From Lysinibacillus fusiformis (GTDB taxonomy: Bacteria > Bacillota > Bacilli > Bacillales_A > Planococcaceae), in NCBI RefSeq assembly GCF_002845985.1, contig NZ_PDFK01000012.1, forward strand, positions 1 through 64,000: 64,000 nucleotides of DNA. The letters are read 5' to 3'. The position numbers and the translations under genes were made by a program. A model generated the notes under the pieces. It saw only the letters and a list, made by a program, of their open reading frames with translations, ran no database searches and was not told where the DNA came from. Positions 41,183-49,701 of the stretch are shown one piece after another (position 1 is the first letter of the stretch; every line of letters begins with the position of its first letter).

Positions 41183-41965
41183 ATGGATGAAATTTTAACG
41201 ATTACGAATTTAACGAAGAGTTATGGAAACAAAGAAATCTTGAGGGGGATTGACCTTCATGCAGCTAGAGGGGAAATCATCGGTTACATTGGTCCTAATG
41301 GCGCTGGTAAAAGTACGACTGTAAAACTTATTCTAGGGCTAGAAGGTGATTATGGCGGAGAAATTAAGCTCTTTGGAAAAAGCATAGGGCAAGATCATAT
41401 TGATTATAAACGAAAAATTGGCTACGTTCCCGAAATCGCTGATGTTTATGACAATTTAACAGGCTATGAGTATTTAACCTTTATTGGACAGCTTTATGGT
41501 TTAGAGCTAGAAGAGGCGGCTGACAAATCCAAATCACTAATGGAATTATTCGGGGTTGGTGAAGCATACCATTCTAGAATTTCCTCCTATTCAAAGGGTA
41601 TGCGCCAAAAACTACTCATCATTGCAAGCCTTATACATAATCCAGACCTACTATTTTTAGACGAACCTATCAATGGCTTAGATGCAAACAGTGTCATGAT
41701 TTTTAAAGAAATTTTAACGCAGCTGGCTGCCAACGGAAAAACCATATTTTACTCATCTCATATTATGGATGTGGTTGAAAAAATCAGTAGCCGTATCATT
41801 CTTCTGTATGAAGGAAAAATTGCAGCAGACGGAACATTTGCCCAACTACAAGCAGATAATACCGAAGGAACATTAGAAAGAATTTTTAACCAGTTAACTG
41901 GATTTCATGAGCATCAGGAAATCGGAGAGAAATTTGTGTCCATCGTCCGAGGAGTTCAATCATGA
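41183..41965 (+). CDS. ABC transporter ATP-binding protein
   Basis: A 260-residue ABC ATPase: Walker A GPNGAGKST (about 36-44), Q-loop region YVPEIADVYDNLTGYE, signature YSKGMRQKL and Walker B LLFLDEPINGLD, with H-loop SSHIMDVVE. ATG 41183 lies seven bases after AAAGGAG; an earlier in-frame start overlaps no ribosome site. It overlaps the permease gene by 4 bases (ATGA). The pair resembles Bacillus ABC-2 type exporters for peptides, antibiotics or membrane stress; substrate unknown. Confidence 0.9.
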   Translation: MDEILTITNLTKSYGNKEILRGIDLHAARGEIIGYIGPNGAGKSTTVKLILGLEGDYGGEIKLFGKSIGQDHIDYKRKIGYVPEIADVYDNLTGYEYLTFIGQLYGLELEEAADKSKSLMELFGVGEAYHSRISSYSKGMRQKLLIIASLIHNPDLLFLDEPINGLDANSVMIFKEILTQLAANGKTIFYSSHIMDVVEKISSRIILLYEGKIAADGTFAQLQADNTEGTLERIFNQLTGFHEHQEIGEKFVSIVRGVQS

Positions 41966-43584
41966 CAGATTTCAAAACGCTACAATTGCTTGATAAATTC
42001 CGACTGCTCTTTGTAAAAATGGGCATTGATTATGACGTGATGAGAAAAATTCTTCATATTAAATTAACGATGGATGAACGTAAAGTACCAACAATATTTA
42101 ATCAGAATAAAAAGAAAGAGAACCAAAAATACGGCTATATTAAATCATTGTGGATTTATGTTTTATTTGGACTTGTACTCATCCCACTTATGGGATTTGG
42201 TGAAAACTTTCTTTTTCAACTGAGTATTGCCTATGCCATGATCATATTTTTAATTATGACATCCCTGATTTCTGATTTTTCTTCTGTACTTTTAGATGTA
42301 CGGGATAAAAGCATACTTTCAACCAAGCCTATTTCAGCTAAAACAATCAATGCAGCTAAATTTATGCATATTTTTATTTACTTATCTTATTTAACACTTG
42401 CCTTAACAGCTATCCCACTGATAGTCAGCCTTTTTACTCAAGGAATTGTATTTTTTATTTTAACGGGTCTTGAGATTCTACTCATGAATTTACTGATTGT
42501 GGCATTCACAGCCATTTTGTATATTGCTATTTTACGCTTCTTTGATGGCGAAAAACTGAAGGATATGATTAACTATGTACAAATTGCTTTGTCACTCATG
42601 CTGATGATTGGCTATCAGGTTCTTATTCGATCCTTTGAATTCGTCGATTTAAATATGACCGTAACATTTCATTGGTGGAGCCTCTTCCTTGTACCGATGT
42701 GGTTTGCCGCTCCATATGAATTAATACTACATGGTGATACATCCTTATTAACAGTCATCTACAGTATTTTAGCACTGATTATTCCTATAATCTCAATAGG
42801 AATCTACATCAAGCTCATTCCAACCTTTGAACGCAATCTTCAAAAGCTACTTAGTACAAGTAAATCAAAAAAAGAGAAGAACAACCGACTTAAGTCCCTT
42901 CTATTAACACTCGTGTGTAGCACACATGAAGAACGAGCTTTCTATCGCTTTGCCACTCTTATGATGAAGCAGGAGCGAGAGTTTAAGCTAAAGGTCTATC
43001 CGTCTTTAGGTTTTTCATTTATTATTCCTTTTATTTTCATGTTTACGTTTAATAGGTCCGAAGAAGTTGATTATGCTCTTAGTATGAGTTACTTAAATAT
43101 TTACTTTAGTATGCTCATTATTCCTTCTGCTGTGCTTTTTCTTGGTCACTCTGCTAAATATAAAGCGGCGTGGATTTATAAAACACTCCCGCTTAAAGAT
43201 TATACAGACTTACAAAAAGGTAGCTTGAAGGCATTTTTAATCAAATTGTATATTCCGTTATTTTTAGTACTAAGTGTAATCTTTAGCTATATTTACGGCA
43301 TTCGAATTATCCCAGATTTACTAGTAGTTTTAGTAACAAGCTGGTTGTATACTATTATTTGTTTCGTCACGATGAGCAATAAAATACCTTTTACTAAACC
43401 ATATGATGAAGTTGGAGATGCTCAAGGCTGGAAAACTATGTTGTTATTCATCCCTTTAGGTATGCTGGCAGGTCTACATTATTTAATTGCTAGTCAGGTA
43501 CCATTCGGCTCTACTGTATATTTCATTGTGCTTCTCCTCATCAATATCGTGATATGGAAGCTGGTTTTTAAATCGGAAAAATAA
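41962..43584 (+). CDS. large ABC transporter permease
   Basis: A 540-residue membrane protein with about 11-12 hydrophobic helices spread through its length and a cytoplasmic charged stretch at about 295-320 (LLSTSKSKKEKNNRLKSL). It is longer than a standard ABC-2 permease and may represent two fused halves. It starts at ATG 41962, overlapping the ATPase gene, so the two form an obligate exporter unit. The promoter lies upstream of 41183. A terminator follows at 43589. Confidence 0.82.
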   Translation: MTDFKTLQLLDKFRLLFVKMGIDYDVMRKILHIKLTMDERKVPTIFNQNKKKENQKYGYIKSLWIYVLFGLVLIPLMGFGENFLFQLSIAYAMIIFLIMTSLISDFSSVLLDVRDKSILSTKPISAKTINAAKFMHIFIYLSYLTLALTAIPLIVSLFTQGIVFFILTGLEILLMNLLIVAFTAILYIAILRFFDGEKLKDMINYVQIALSLMLMIGYQVLIRSFEFVDLNMTVTFHWWSLFLVPMWFAAPYELILHGDTSLLTVIYSILALIIPIISIGIYIKLIPTFERNLQKLLSTSKSKKEKNNRLKSLLLTLVCSTHEERAFYRFATLMMKQEREFKLKVYPSLGFSFIIPFIFMFTFNRSEEVDYALSMSYLNIYFSMLIIPSAVLFLGHSAKYKAAWIYKTLPLKDYTDLQKGSLKAFLIKLYIPLFLVLSVIFSYIYGIRIIPDLLVVLVTSWLYTIICFVTMSNKIPFTKPYDEVGDAQGWKTMLLFIPLGMLAGLHYLIASQVPFGSTVYFIVLLLINIVIWKLVFKSEK

Positions 43585-43588
43585 CTAC

Positions 43589-43628
43589 AAAACGGCTTGA
43601 GTCCCTTAATAGGATTCAGCCGTTTTTT
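43589..43628. terminator. bidirectional terminator
   Basis: AAAACGGCT and AGCCGTTTTTT pair between the convergent permease genes, with T-runs suited to both directions. Confidence 0.85.
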
Positions 43629-43630
43629 CA

Positions 43631-44245
43631 TTAAAAAGCCTTTCGCTCATAAATACGTATAGACAGTAACCATGACCCCGTATATAAGATAATAATGATG
43701 ACTGTTGCAATGAGATATAGTTGTAGTTCCTGTACCGCCATAAATTTTTGTACAAGGGCTCTTACTTGATTATTAAAGTCCGGAACAAAATAATTTACCA
43801 TCACCATATAAATTCCAAATAAAGTTACACTAACAATAGCTAAGTGCTTTGTTTTAAATTGATAGGATATCGGCAGAATAAATGACATCGCAATCATGAC
43901 TAATCCCATAATTAGTAGTATTTCTTTCCACAGTACTAATACTTCTTGCCCGTTCAAAAGAAAGTCGAGCAGATACGTATAGCACATAAATAACCCTGTA
44001 AAAATGAATGCCCCAATATATTTTGAACTAACAATTTCCTTCCTTGTATAGGGTAATGAATTCAGTAAAATATTAGCATTATCTTTTTCATCACTGGAAA
44101 ATGCATTCATAATAAAAACAATACTATAAACAAATACGATAAATACTGGAGAAACACTGACCAATAAGTAAAGTATAATAGTAGCTATGTAGATGATAAG
44201 CATGTTTTTTTGAATTAAAATATCCTTCAGAATAAGGTTCACCAT
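43631..44245 (-). CDS. ABC-2 type permease of the YtrA-like unit
   Basis: A 204-residue, six-helix membrane protein (ABC-2 permease class). It starts at ATG 44245 after AAGGGGAG, four bases after the ATPase gene; a longer frame is not supported. SSDEKDNANILLNSLPYTRKEIVSSKYIGAF (in part) is the cytoplasmic coupling-type segment seen in BcrB/YhcI-like permeases. It is the last gene of a GntR-ATPase-permease operon. Confidence 0.82.
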   Translation of the reverse strand: MVNLILKDILIQKNMLIIYIATIILYLLVSVSPVFIVFVYSIVFIMNAFSSDEKDNANILLNSLPYTRKEIVSSKYIGAFIFTGLFMCYTYLLDFLLNGQEVLVLWKEILLIMGLVMIAMSFILPISYQFKTKHLAIVSVTLFGIYMVMVNYFVPDFNNQVRALVQKFMAVQELQLYLIATVIIIILYTGSWLLSIRIYERKAF

Positions 44246-44249
44246 ATCC

Positions 44250-45107
44250 TTATCTCCCCTTTTTTGTATAATACATAATGTCTTCAAGCGTAGGTTTTTC
44301 GACGACAACGGCATCTCCAAATATTGTGGCCACTCTATGTTTATGAGCTGTCAGTGCTTCAAAACCTCTGTTTGTTTTGCGAATGGCCAAGAACTCCTGC
44401 TCTGTTTCACGATCTAATAGCTCAAGCGTTCCCTTGACGATAGCGTAATCCTCTTCAATTTTATAAAACTCCTTCGTGAAGATATGCTCGCCATTATGAA
44501 TAAAGGTAATATAATCTGCAATACGATCTAAATCTGTTGTAATATGTGTAGAGAAAAATATAGTTTTGTGTTCATCTTGCATTAACTCATGTAAAATATT
44601 TAGAAGCTCTCTACGAAATATAGGATCAAGACCTGATGTTGGCTCATCCATAATGATTAATTCAGCATGATGAGCTAAAGCCATGGCTAATGATGCCTTC
44701 ATCTTCATCCCCTTTGAGAATGTCTTCATATTTTTGTTCAATGGCAGTTCAAACTGATTAATATAATGTTGAAATGTTTTTTCATCCCAGTTTTTATAAG
44801 CTGGTTTAATGATCCTTTTCATATCCTTTAGCGTAATATTTTCATAAAAAATATTGTCATCATAGACAAAACCGATGCGTTCTTTTATTTCCTTTTCGTT
44901 TCCCTTATAGGGCTTACCAAAAATAGAGATAGTCCCGCTATCCTGCTGCATTAAATTCATAATCATTTTAATCGTCGTCGATTTTCCTGCCCCATTTCCA
45001 CCAATAAACCCTGTCACAAAACCCTTTTTAACTTTGATCGAAAGATCCTTTATTTCAAACCCATTAAAGGATTTTTGTATATGCTGTAATTCAATAACAT
45101 TTTCCAT
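44250..45107 (-). CDS. ABC transporter ATP-binding protein of the YtrA-like unit
   Basis: A 285-residue ABC ATPase: Walker A GGNGAGKSTT (about 36-45), signature FSKGMKMKASLA, Walker B LIIMDEPTSGLD and H-loop FSTHITTD. The C-terminal about 60 residues carry a small extra domain as in BcrA-type exporters. The ATG at 45107 is preferred (GGAGG seven bases before); a GTG at 45110 is adjacent. It overlaps the GntR stop by one codon. The operon resembles ytr/yhc loci that respond to cell-wall stress in Bacillus. Confidence 0.9.
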   Translation of the reverse strand: MENVIELQHIQKSFNGFEIKDLSIKVKKGFVTGFIGGNGAGKSTTIKMIMNLMQQDSGTISIFGKPYKGNEKEIKERIGFVYDDNIFYENITLKDMKRIIKPAYKNWDEKTFQHYINQFELPLNKNMKTFSKGMKMKASLAMALAHHAELIIMDEPTSGLDPIFRRELLNILHELMQDEHKTIFFSTHITTDLDRIADYITFIHNGEHIFTKEFYKIEEDYAIVKGTLELLDRETEQEFLAIRKTNRGFEALTAHKHRVATIFGDAVVVEKPTLEDIMYYTKKGR

Positions 45108-45484
45108 CACTCATCCTCCGTATACAATAAAGTAAGCATTTCCTTTAACTCTATTAAGCTAATATTCATTTCCTTCGCATTTTGAATCGCCACCAACAAC
45201 TTTTCCTCAATGGCCTTCATTTTTCTTTCCTTCATCATTTCTGTATTTTGTTCAGAGATGAACGAGCCTTTCCCAACAATAGAGTAAATAAAGCCGTTTT
45301 TTTCAAGTTCTTCATAAGCACGCTTTGTTGTGATGACACTAATTTCCAAATCTTTTGCTAGTTGACGCATGGAGGGTAATGGTTGGCCCTCTTGTAATTC
45401 ACCCGTTAAGATTCGTTTTTTGATTTGTGCATATATTTGTTCATAAATAGGCTCTTTTGAACTGTTAGAAATAATAATTTGCAT
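45107..45484 (-). CDS. GntR-family regulator, YtrA subfamily
   Basis: A 125-residue regulator: GntR winged helix (about 5-75; PIYEQIYAQIKKRILTGELQEGQPLPSMRQLAKDLEIS, in part) and a short helical dimer tail, the YtrA type. ATG 45484 follows AAGAGGT; the longer frame upstream would contain the operator and is rejected. It is the first gene of the three-gene ABC operon, and the dyad at 45504 is its likely autoregulatory site. Derepression by a cell-wall-active compound is inferred by analogy. Confidence 0.88.
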   Translation of the reverse strand: MQIIISNSSKEPIYEQIYAQIKKRILTGELQEGQPLPSMRQLAKDLEISVITTKRAYEELEKNGFIYSIVGKGSFISEQNTEMMKERKMKAIEEKLLVAIQNAKEMNISLIELKEMLTLLYTEDE

Positions 45485-45503
45485 GCAAATACCTCTTTTG
45501 AAA

Positions 45504-45530
45504 TATTGTATATATACTTTATATACAATA
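45504..45530 (-). promoter_or_regulatory. GntR/YtrA operator
   Basis: TATTGTATAT and ATATACAATA flank a 7-bp centre, a perfect dyad 20 bp before the GntR gene. YtrA sites are spaced inverted repeats of this kind, so autoregulation is likely. Confidence 0.7.
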
Positions 45531-45603
45531 TATACACATTTACAGTTATTTGCAAGTAAAAATTTCCTTTTAGTTAACCTGAGAAGATAGTTACCTGCAA
45601 ACA

Positions 45604-45639
45604 CCAAAAAAGCATATAGCCTAATGAATGACTATATGC
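45604..45639 (-). terminator. intrinsic terminator
   Basis: Leftward GCATATAG and CTATATGC pair and run into TTTTTTT. It ends the MarR/small-ORF unit. Confidence 0.85.
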
Positions 45640-45664
45640 CCTAAAACTTAAAATATAAATGCTT

Positions 45665-45721
45665 TCATTTCTTCCTCGTCTTCTCATCTGCTAAAAAGAT
45701 TTCATGAAGACTAATGGTCAT
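45665..45721 (-). CDS. small ORF of 18 residues, MTISLHEIFLADEKTRKK
   Basis: ATG 45721 follows a strong AAAGGGGG at good spacing. The peptide MTISLHEIFLADEKTRKK is amphipathic with a basic tail. It lies 62 bases after the MarR stop codon and just before the terminator, so it is probably the last cistron of that operon. It is not recognised; it could be a small regulatory protein. Confidence 0.5.
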   Translation of the reverse strand: MTISLHEIFLADEKTRKK

Positions 45722-45783
45722 GTTTATTCCCCCTTTAATATTAAGGGTTACTATAAACACGGGTGTTAAAATGTAACATTTCA

Positions 45784-46215
45784 CTAAAATTTATGCAGTA
45801 TTATGTTTAATTTTTCAAGAGTGTCTAACATTTCGGCTAGCTCGTCAGATGATAAATAGGCATGGTATTTTTCAGTAATCTGTTGGTTAAATGCTTCCAC
45901 TTCTTGTTGATAAAGTAATCCCTTTTCACCTAATTCTATAGAAAATGCTCGCTTATCTTCAACATGCTGCTTTTTTGTAATGTAGCCATCCTTTTCAAGC
46001 TTTGCTAACTGCTGACTCACTGCACTTTTCGTAATTGCCATTTTTTCAGCTAGTTCCGAAGGTGAGCAGGATGGATGTCGAATCACTAATGTTAAAAGAA
46101 CATATTGCTGATTATTTAAGGAGAATTTAGTATAGGCCCTTTCCATTTTCTCAAGGATGATCCAAATATCTTCTATCGTTTGATTAATTTGCTCCGCTAC
46201 ATTGTTAGTCTTCAT
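45784..46215 (-). CDS. MarR-family regulator
   Basis: A 143-residue MarR protein: winged helix (about 35-105) with QYVLLTLVIRHPSCSPSELAEKMAITKSAVSQQLAKLEKDGYI (in part), flanked by dimer helices. ATG 46215 is preferred, nine bases after AAGGTGAT; a GTG start at 46239 has no such site. It overlaps the end of the small membrane gene by 11 bases, so they are co-expressed. A palindrome upstream of that gene at 46512 is the likely operator. Confidence 0.88.
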   Translation of the reverse strand: MKTNNVAEQINQTIEDIWIILEKMERAYTKFSLNNQQYVLLTLVIRHPSCSPSELAEKMAITKSAVSQQLAKLEKDGYITKKQHVEDKRAFSIELGEKGLLYQQEVEAFNQQITEKYHAYLSSDELAEMLDTLEKLNIILHKF

Positions 46216-46486
46216 TTTTTTGAGTATCACCTTTTTCACGCCATTTTTTAGGATTTAGATAGCTTTTAAATTTGTTCGCTACTTCTTTCCCAACAAGTAA
46301 AGCACCCAGCCAAAACATGATTTCAGCAACTATAATACTTCCTGGTATTATACCTGCTTTTACTTTTGTAGGTATCGGTGTGAATGGTGTAATGATTGGG
46401 ATTAACCACAGTGAAAGGGAAAAAATAATAATGCCTATTCCAAGCTTATAAGCAAAGGATTTTTGTGTTTTTTCATTAGAGGTCAT
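46205..46486 (-). CDS. small membrane protein (transporter-suffix type)
   Basis: A 93-residue protein with two membrane helices (IGIIIFSLSLWLIPIITPFTPIP and AGIIPGSIIVAEIMFWLGALLV) and a charged tail NPKKWREKGDTQKNED. It matches what I know as 'transporter suffix domain' proteins of Bacillaceae. ATG 46486 follows CAGGAGAAG; the long upstream frame is non-coding. It is the first gene of a MarR-linked operon, and MarR probably represses it. The function is unknown. Confidence 0.8.
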   Translation of the reverse strand: MTSNEKTQKSFAYKLGIGIIIFSLSLWLIPIITPFTPIPTKVKAGIIPGSIIVAEIMFWLGALLVGKEVANKFKSYLNPKKWREKGDTQKNED

Positions 46487-46511
46487 ATGTCTTCTCCTGT
46501 ACAATAATTTA

Positions 46512-46526
46512 TTTAAGTTAACTAAA
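46512..46526 (-). promoter_or_regulatory. MarR-type operator
   Basis: TTTAAGTTAACTAAA is a near-perfect palindrome centred on GTTAAC, about 25 bp before the operon's first gene, a typical MarR site length and position. Confidence 0.65.
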
Positions 46527-46581
46527 CTATATGATAAATTTATTTTTATGTAAAGCCGTTTTATCTTTACAAGAAAATAAA

Positions 46582-46625
46582 AACCCCTATCTATTTGAAT
46601 ACTGATGAGCCAAATAGATGGGGTT
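46582..46625 (-). terminator. intrinsic terminator of the sigma/anti-sigma operon
   Basis: AACCCC-ATCTATTTG and CAAATAGAT-GGGGTT form a long stem just after the anti-sigma gene, with TTTTT following leftward. Confidence 0.85.
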
Positions 46626-46649
46626 AGACTATCATACTTTAAGTATTTA

Positions 46650-48293
46650 TTATTTCCCAGATGTAAGCGGCACACGTAGCTCTGCATCTGGATCATTCGT
46701 AGTATATTTCCAAATATAAATATCGAGCTCTTTATCCTTGAAGTTCTTATACTCATCCACGTGCTTATTATTCCCATTACCAAGTATTTTAGCAATCAGA
46801 GGCATTCCATAGTTACGATCTTTATGATCTAGATAATAGGTTTGAGAGACACCACCAAATGTAGGATCAGTGCTAAAGGATTCAACGTAGAGGTTGCTAT
46901 CTTTCTTATAGTAAGTCCACGTTATTGAATACTCTCCAATCGTAGATGTCTTACTTTGAGGTTTCTCTGATATGTCAGTTAACCGAATCGGTTGTTGATC
47001 ACCGTCTTTTACATCAACACGATGTTTAGCTACCAATGTCACAGATTGATTCGACAACGAGGACACATCCACTCCCGTCAATTCAAAACGAAGCTCTGTT
47101 TTATACGGATCTTTTTCTATATCCCATCTCCCTCCATCCAAAAATACTCCTCCAATATCCAGCTGATAATCAATGTAAGGAATATATGCATATTTCTCCT
47201 TATGTGTCAGTATTAAACGTACTTGTGTTGGAGTAACTTTCATTTCATGAATTTTTATCCCCTCAGATGCATTTTCTAAAGGAATATTGACTACTTTTTT
47301 AAATGACCCCTTCTTCAATTCTTCTTTGGATAACTTCATCTCTATATTCCAACTATCCTTTGCAATATTTAATGTATGTTCATAAGTTAGTTGGAACTTT
47401 GTACCTTTCGCTCGTAAGTTGTGTGATGTGAAAATTTGCTGACTAAAGTATTCACCTGTTGCACCAGGAGTTCCAAATACAGGTGTTTCCTCTTCTTTAA
47501 TAGGCTGATTTTTATCATCAATAGCCTTGATACGTACCCATTTGTTCTTCATTTCAGAATCTGTAAATTTAACCGCTGACTGAAGCATTACTTTCCCTTC
47601 TGATTGTTCAAAGGTTTGTAGAATTACATTGCCGATTCCATCCTTTTGAATAGCGAAATTCTGCGTATGAGAGTCATTAGGGTTGTAAGGAATAGGCAGT
47701 TCTTCATCACCTATGGAATGAATGTTCTTCATTAAAAATTTAATGTCCGATTTCTGATCATCTGCTACCCAGTCTGTCTCAAAATACCCTTGGAAAAGAC
47801 CAAGATCTTCATTCCATCGATGTGAGTAATTCCCTTTAATAAAATCGCCATTAGAATCTTGAAGTCCAATTTGATCAAAGCTCACATTCTTTCCATCCCA
47901 AGATGCTTCAGGTTTCAAACTATATAGCAGAAATGTTCTGTTATCATCGATAAACGCTGTATGTACAGTTAGCGTGAACCCTTCCTTCGTAACAGATTGT
48001 TCAATCGTCTGCCCTAAGCCTTGTTCTAATGCAGACTGAATACCAGCTCTATAAGAAAGAATATTGGACCAATCATAATTCAGTGCTGCATAGACGGGTG
48101 TAGCCATTAAAGCGACAGCTAGTCCCGCAACCAAAACAAATCTTTTTCTTTTACGAGGTCGAAGTTCGATGGGTTCATCTGCAATCTTTAACTTATCCTG
48201 CTGGATACTATTCCACATTTGATCAAAGTCAGGATACGACATGTTATGGTCTGCCTTCATTTCATTGTTAAGCTTCTTTTCAATGCGTTCCAA
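46650..48293 (-). CDS. DUF4179 membrane anti-sigma factor
   Basis: A 547-residue protein: cytoplasmic N-terminus (about 1-50, likely sigma-binding), one membrane helix (about 51-70, FVLVAGLAVALMATPVYAAL) and a large extracytoplasmic part. DUF4179 lies at about 45-130, and a DUF5643-type beta-rich domain fills the rest. Such proteins hold an ECF sigma factor at the membrane until stress. Start TTG 48293 follows AAGGGAG. It overlaps the sigma gene by 14 bases, so the two are co-translated. The stress signal is unknown. Confidence 0.87.
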   Translation of the reverse strand: MERIEKKLNNEMKADHNMSYPDFDQMWNSIQQDKLKIADEPIELRPRKRKRFVLVAGLAVALMATPVYAALNYDWSNILSYRAGIQSALEQGLGQTIEQSVTKEGFTLTVHTAFIDDNRTFLLYSLKPEASWDGKNVSFDQIGLQDSNGDFIKGNYSHRWNEDLGLFQGYFETDWVADDQKSDIKFLMKNIHSIGDEELPIPYNPNDSHTQNFAIQKDGIGNVILQTFEQSEGKVMLQSAVKFTDSEMKNKWVRIKAIDDKNQPIKEEETPVFGTPGATGEYFSQQIFTSHNLRAKGTKFQLTYEHTLNIAKDSWNIEMKLSKEELKKGSFKKVVNIPLENASEGIKIHEMKVTPTQVRLILTHKEKYAYIPYIDYQLDIGGVFLDGGRWDIEKDPYKTELRFELTGVDVSSLSNQSVTLVAKHRVDVKDGDQQPIRLTDISEKPQSKTSTIGEYSITWTYYKKDSNLYVESFSTDPTFGGVSQTYYLDHKDRNYGMPLIAKILGNGNNKHVDEYKNFKDKELDIYIWKYTTNDPDAELRVPLTSGK

Positions 48294-48813
48294 ATTGTTT
48301 CTCTCCCTTCAACGATAGGTTTTGATTTTGTTCCAACTTTTTGCGCATTATTTTCAATGCCTTATGAAGTCTCGATTTCACTGTACCCACTGGAATCCCT
48401 AGAGCTTCAGCAATTTCAGCTAACGATAGCTCACCGATATAGCGAAGGGTGACGACAGCCATTAATTTTTCAGGTAATTGCTTAAATAGCCCCTCCCATT
48501 CTTCCTCCGCTACCTTTTCCAATACAATGGTGTCTACAGATTTAACTGATTCTGTAGTTTGCTCATGAAGCAATAGAATCTGACTTTGTTTTTTTAACTG
48601 TGCCTGTTTTCTTTTAAGCATATTTAAGCATTGATTCATTGCAATTCGTAAAATCCAAGCACGCGTATGCTCAACATCCCTCCAATCTTGACGAAAAACG
48701 GTGACAAATACGTCATGGCAGAGGTCCTCTGCATCTTGGGTGTTCCGTAGCATGTAATAGCAGGTACGGTAGACATCTTTGTTGTATGCATCGAATAATT
48801 CACGTTCTGTCAA
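48280..48813 (-). CDS. ECF sigma factor
   Basis: A 177-residue sigma-70 family protein of the ECF group. Region 2 (about 8-75; LCHDVFVTVFRQDWRDVEHTRAWILRIAMNQCLN, in part) and region 4 (about 115-165; LTVTLRYIGELSLAEIAEALGIPVGTVKSRLHKAL, in part) are clear, and regions 1 and 3 are absent. The start is TTG 48813, following GAAAGGAGTG. It is the first gene of the operon with its anti-sigma. A candidate self-recognised promoter lies at 48847-48873. Confidence 0.93.
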   Translation of the reverse strand: MTERELFDAYNKDVYRTCYYMLRNTQDAEDLCHDVFVTVFRQDWRDVEHTRAWILRIAMNQCLNMLKRKQAQLKKQSQILLLHEQTTESVKSVDTIVLEKVAEEEWEGLFKQLPEKLMAVVTLRYIGELSLAEIAEALGIPVGTVKSRLHKALKIMRKKLEQNQNLSLKGEKQFGTH

Positions 48814-48846
48814 TCTAAGGCACTCCTTTCTGATTGTTCTACTTTA

Positions 48847-48873
48847 TAAACAAATGACTACTAGAAAAGGTTC
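48847..48873 (-). promoter_or_regulatory. candidate ECF autoregulatory promoter
   Basis: Leftward GAACC (35-type AAC motif) is followed after 16 bp by TGTTTA, close to the CGTC/CGTTTA -10 of Bacillus ECF promoters. It lies about 35-60 bp before the sigma gene. Confidence 0.45.
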
Positions 48874-48920
48874 ATCTTTTTGGAAAAAGCCGTTACTTCA
48901 CTTTAAAGATCCAACACGAT

Positions 48921-48948
48921 AACCCTGCTCTAATGAAAGAGCAGGGTT
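48921..48948 (-). terminator. intrinsic terminator
   Basis: AACCCTGCTCT and AGAGCAGGGTT form an 11-bp stem downstream of the TetR gene at 48992. Confidence 0.75.
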
Positions 48949-48991
48949 TATCTACTTGCATTGTTTCTTTTTTGAACAGTGAAACAGGCAT

Positions 48992-49537
48992 TTATAAATT
49001 TCTTTTCACTAATCTTCCTACTTGTTTTGCTACTAATTCGATATCACCATCGACCTCTTCTAAAACATAAGACTCTAAAACACCTAAGACAGCTGTTCCT
49101 AAAAACTTTAAGATAATATGTTTATCAATCCCCTGATTTGAAGGAGCATTTACATCTAATTTCTTATCGATTTCTCCCATAATAAAGACTAATAATTTTT
49201 TTCGAAATGAGAGTGTACTTTCACTTCTAAATAACGATGCAAAAAAAAGCTTGTGCTGCTGAAAGTAGGTAAACCATATAACGGTTCCTTCTATAAATCC
49301 CTTCTCTTTCTTCTGATCACATATTTCTCTCAGACATGCTAAATGATCCTCAACAATTTTGTCTAATAAATCATATTTATCTGTGTAATGAAGATAAAAT
49401 GTTTTTCTTCCGATGTCCGCTTTTTCACTTATATTTTTTACAGTAATATCATCAAAACCTTCATTTATCAACATTGCTAAAAATGAGGATTGTATCGCCT
49501 GTTGAGATTTCGTTTTTCTTCTATCCATTTTTTCCAC
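48992..49537 (-). CDS. TetR-family regulator (DhaS/YfiR-like)
   Basis: A 181-residue TetR-type protein: helix-turn-helix at about 10-55 (IQSSFLAMLINEGFDDITVKNISEKADIGRKTFYLHYTDKYDLL, in part) and a TetR_C_8-type C-terminus. GTG 49537 is the start, seven bases after GGAGG. It is divergent from the hydrolase gene at 49702 across a 164-bp region holding a large dyad. It probably represses both. Confidence 0.87.
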   Translation of the reverse strand: MEKMDRRKTKSQQAIQSSFLAMLINEGFDDITVKNISEKADIGRKTFYLHYTDKYDLLDKIVEDHLACLREICDQKKEKGFIEGTVIWFTYFQQHKLFFASLFRSESTLSFRKKLLVFIMGEIDKKLDVNAPSNQGIDKHIILKFLGTAVLGVLESYVLEEVDGDIELVAKQVGRLVKRNL

Positions 49538-49642
49538 GTTAAAACCTCCACGTTTTAATACACAGTTTTCATTTTATGTGTCATAACACACAATTGCTTG
49601 AATATGGTCATTGTTGTGACTACCTGTCTTTATTATTATAAA

Positions 49643-49676
49643 TATACACGAGTGTAATAAAACTCACAAGTGTATA
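49643..49676. promoter_or_regulatory. TetR operator dyad
   Basis: TATACAC (49643-49649) and GTGTATA (49670-49676) are the outer arms of a symmetric element with internal GTGTAA/CTCAC repeats, about 25 bp before the hydrolase gene. It likely overlaps that promoter. Confidence 0.6.
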
Positions 49677-49701
49677 TAAAACGTATAAAGGTGGTCTTCA
49701 T

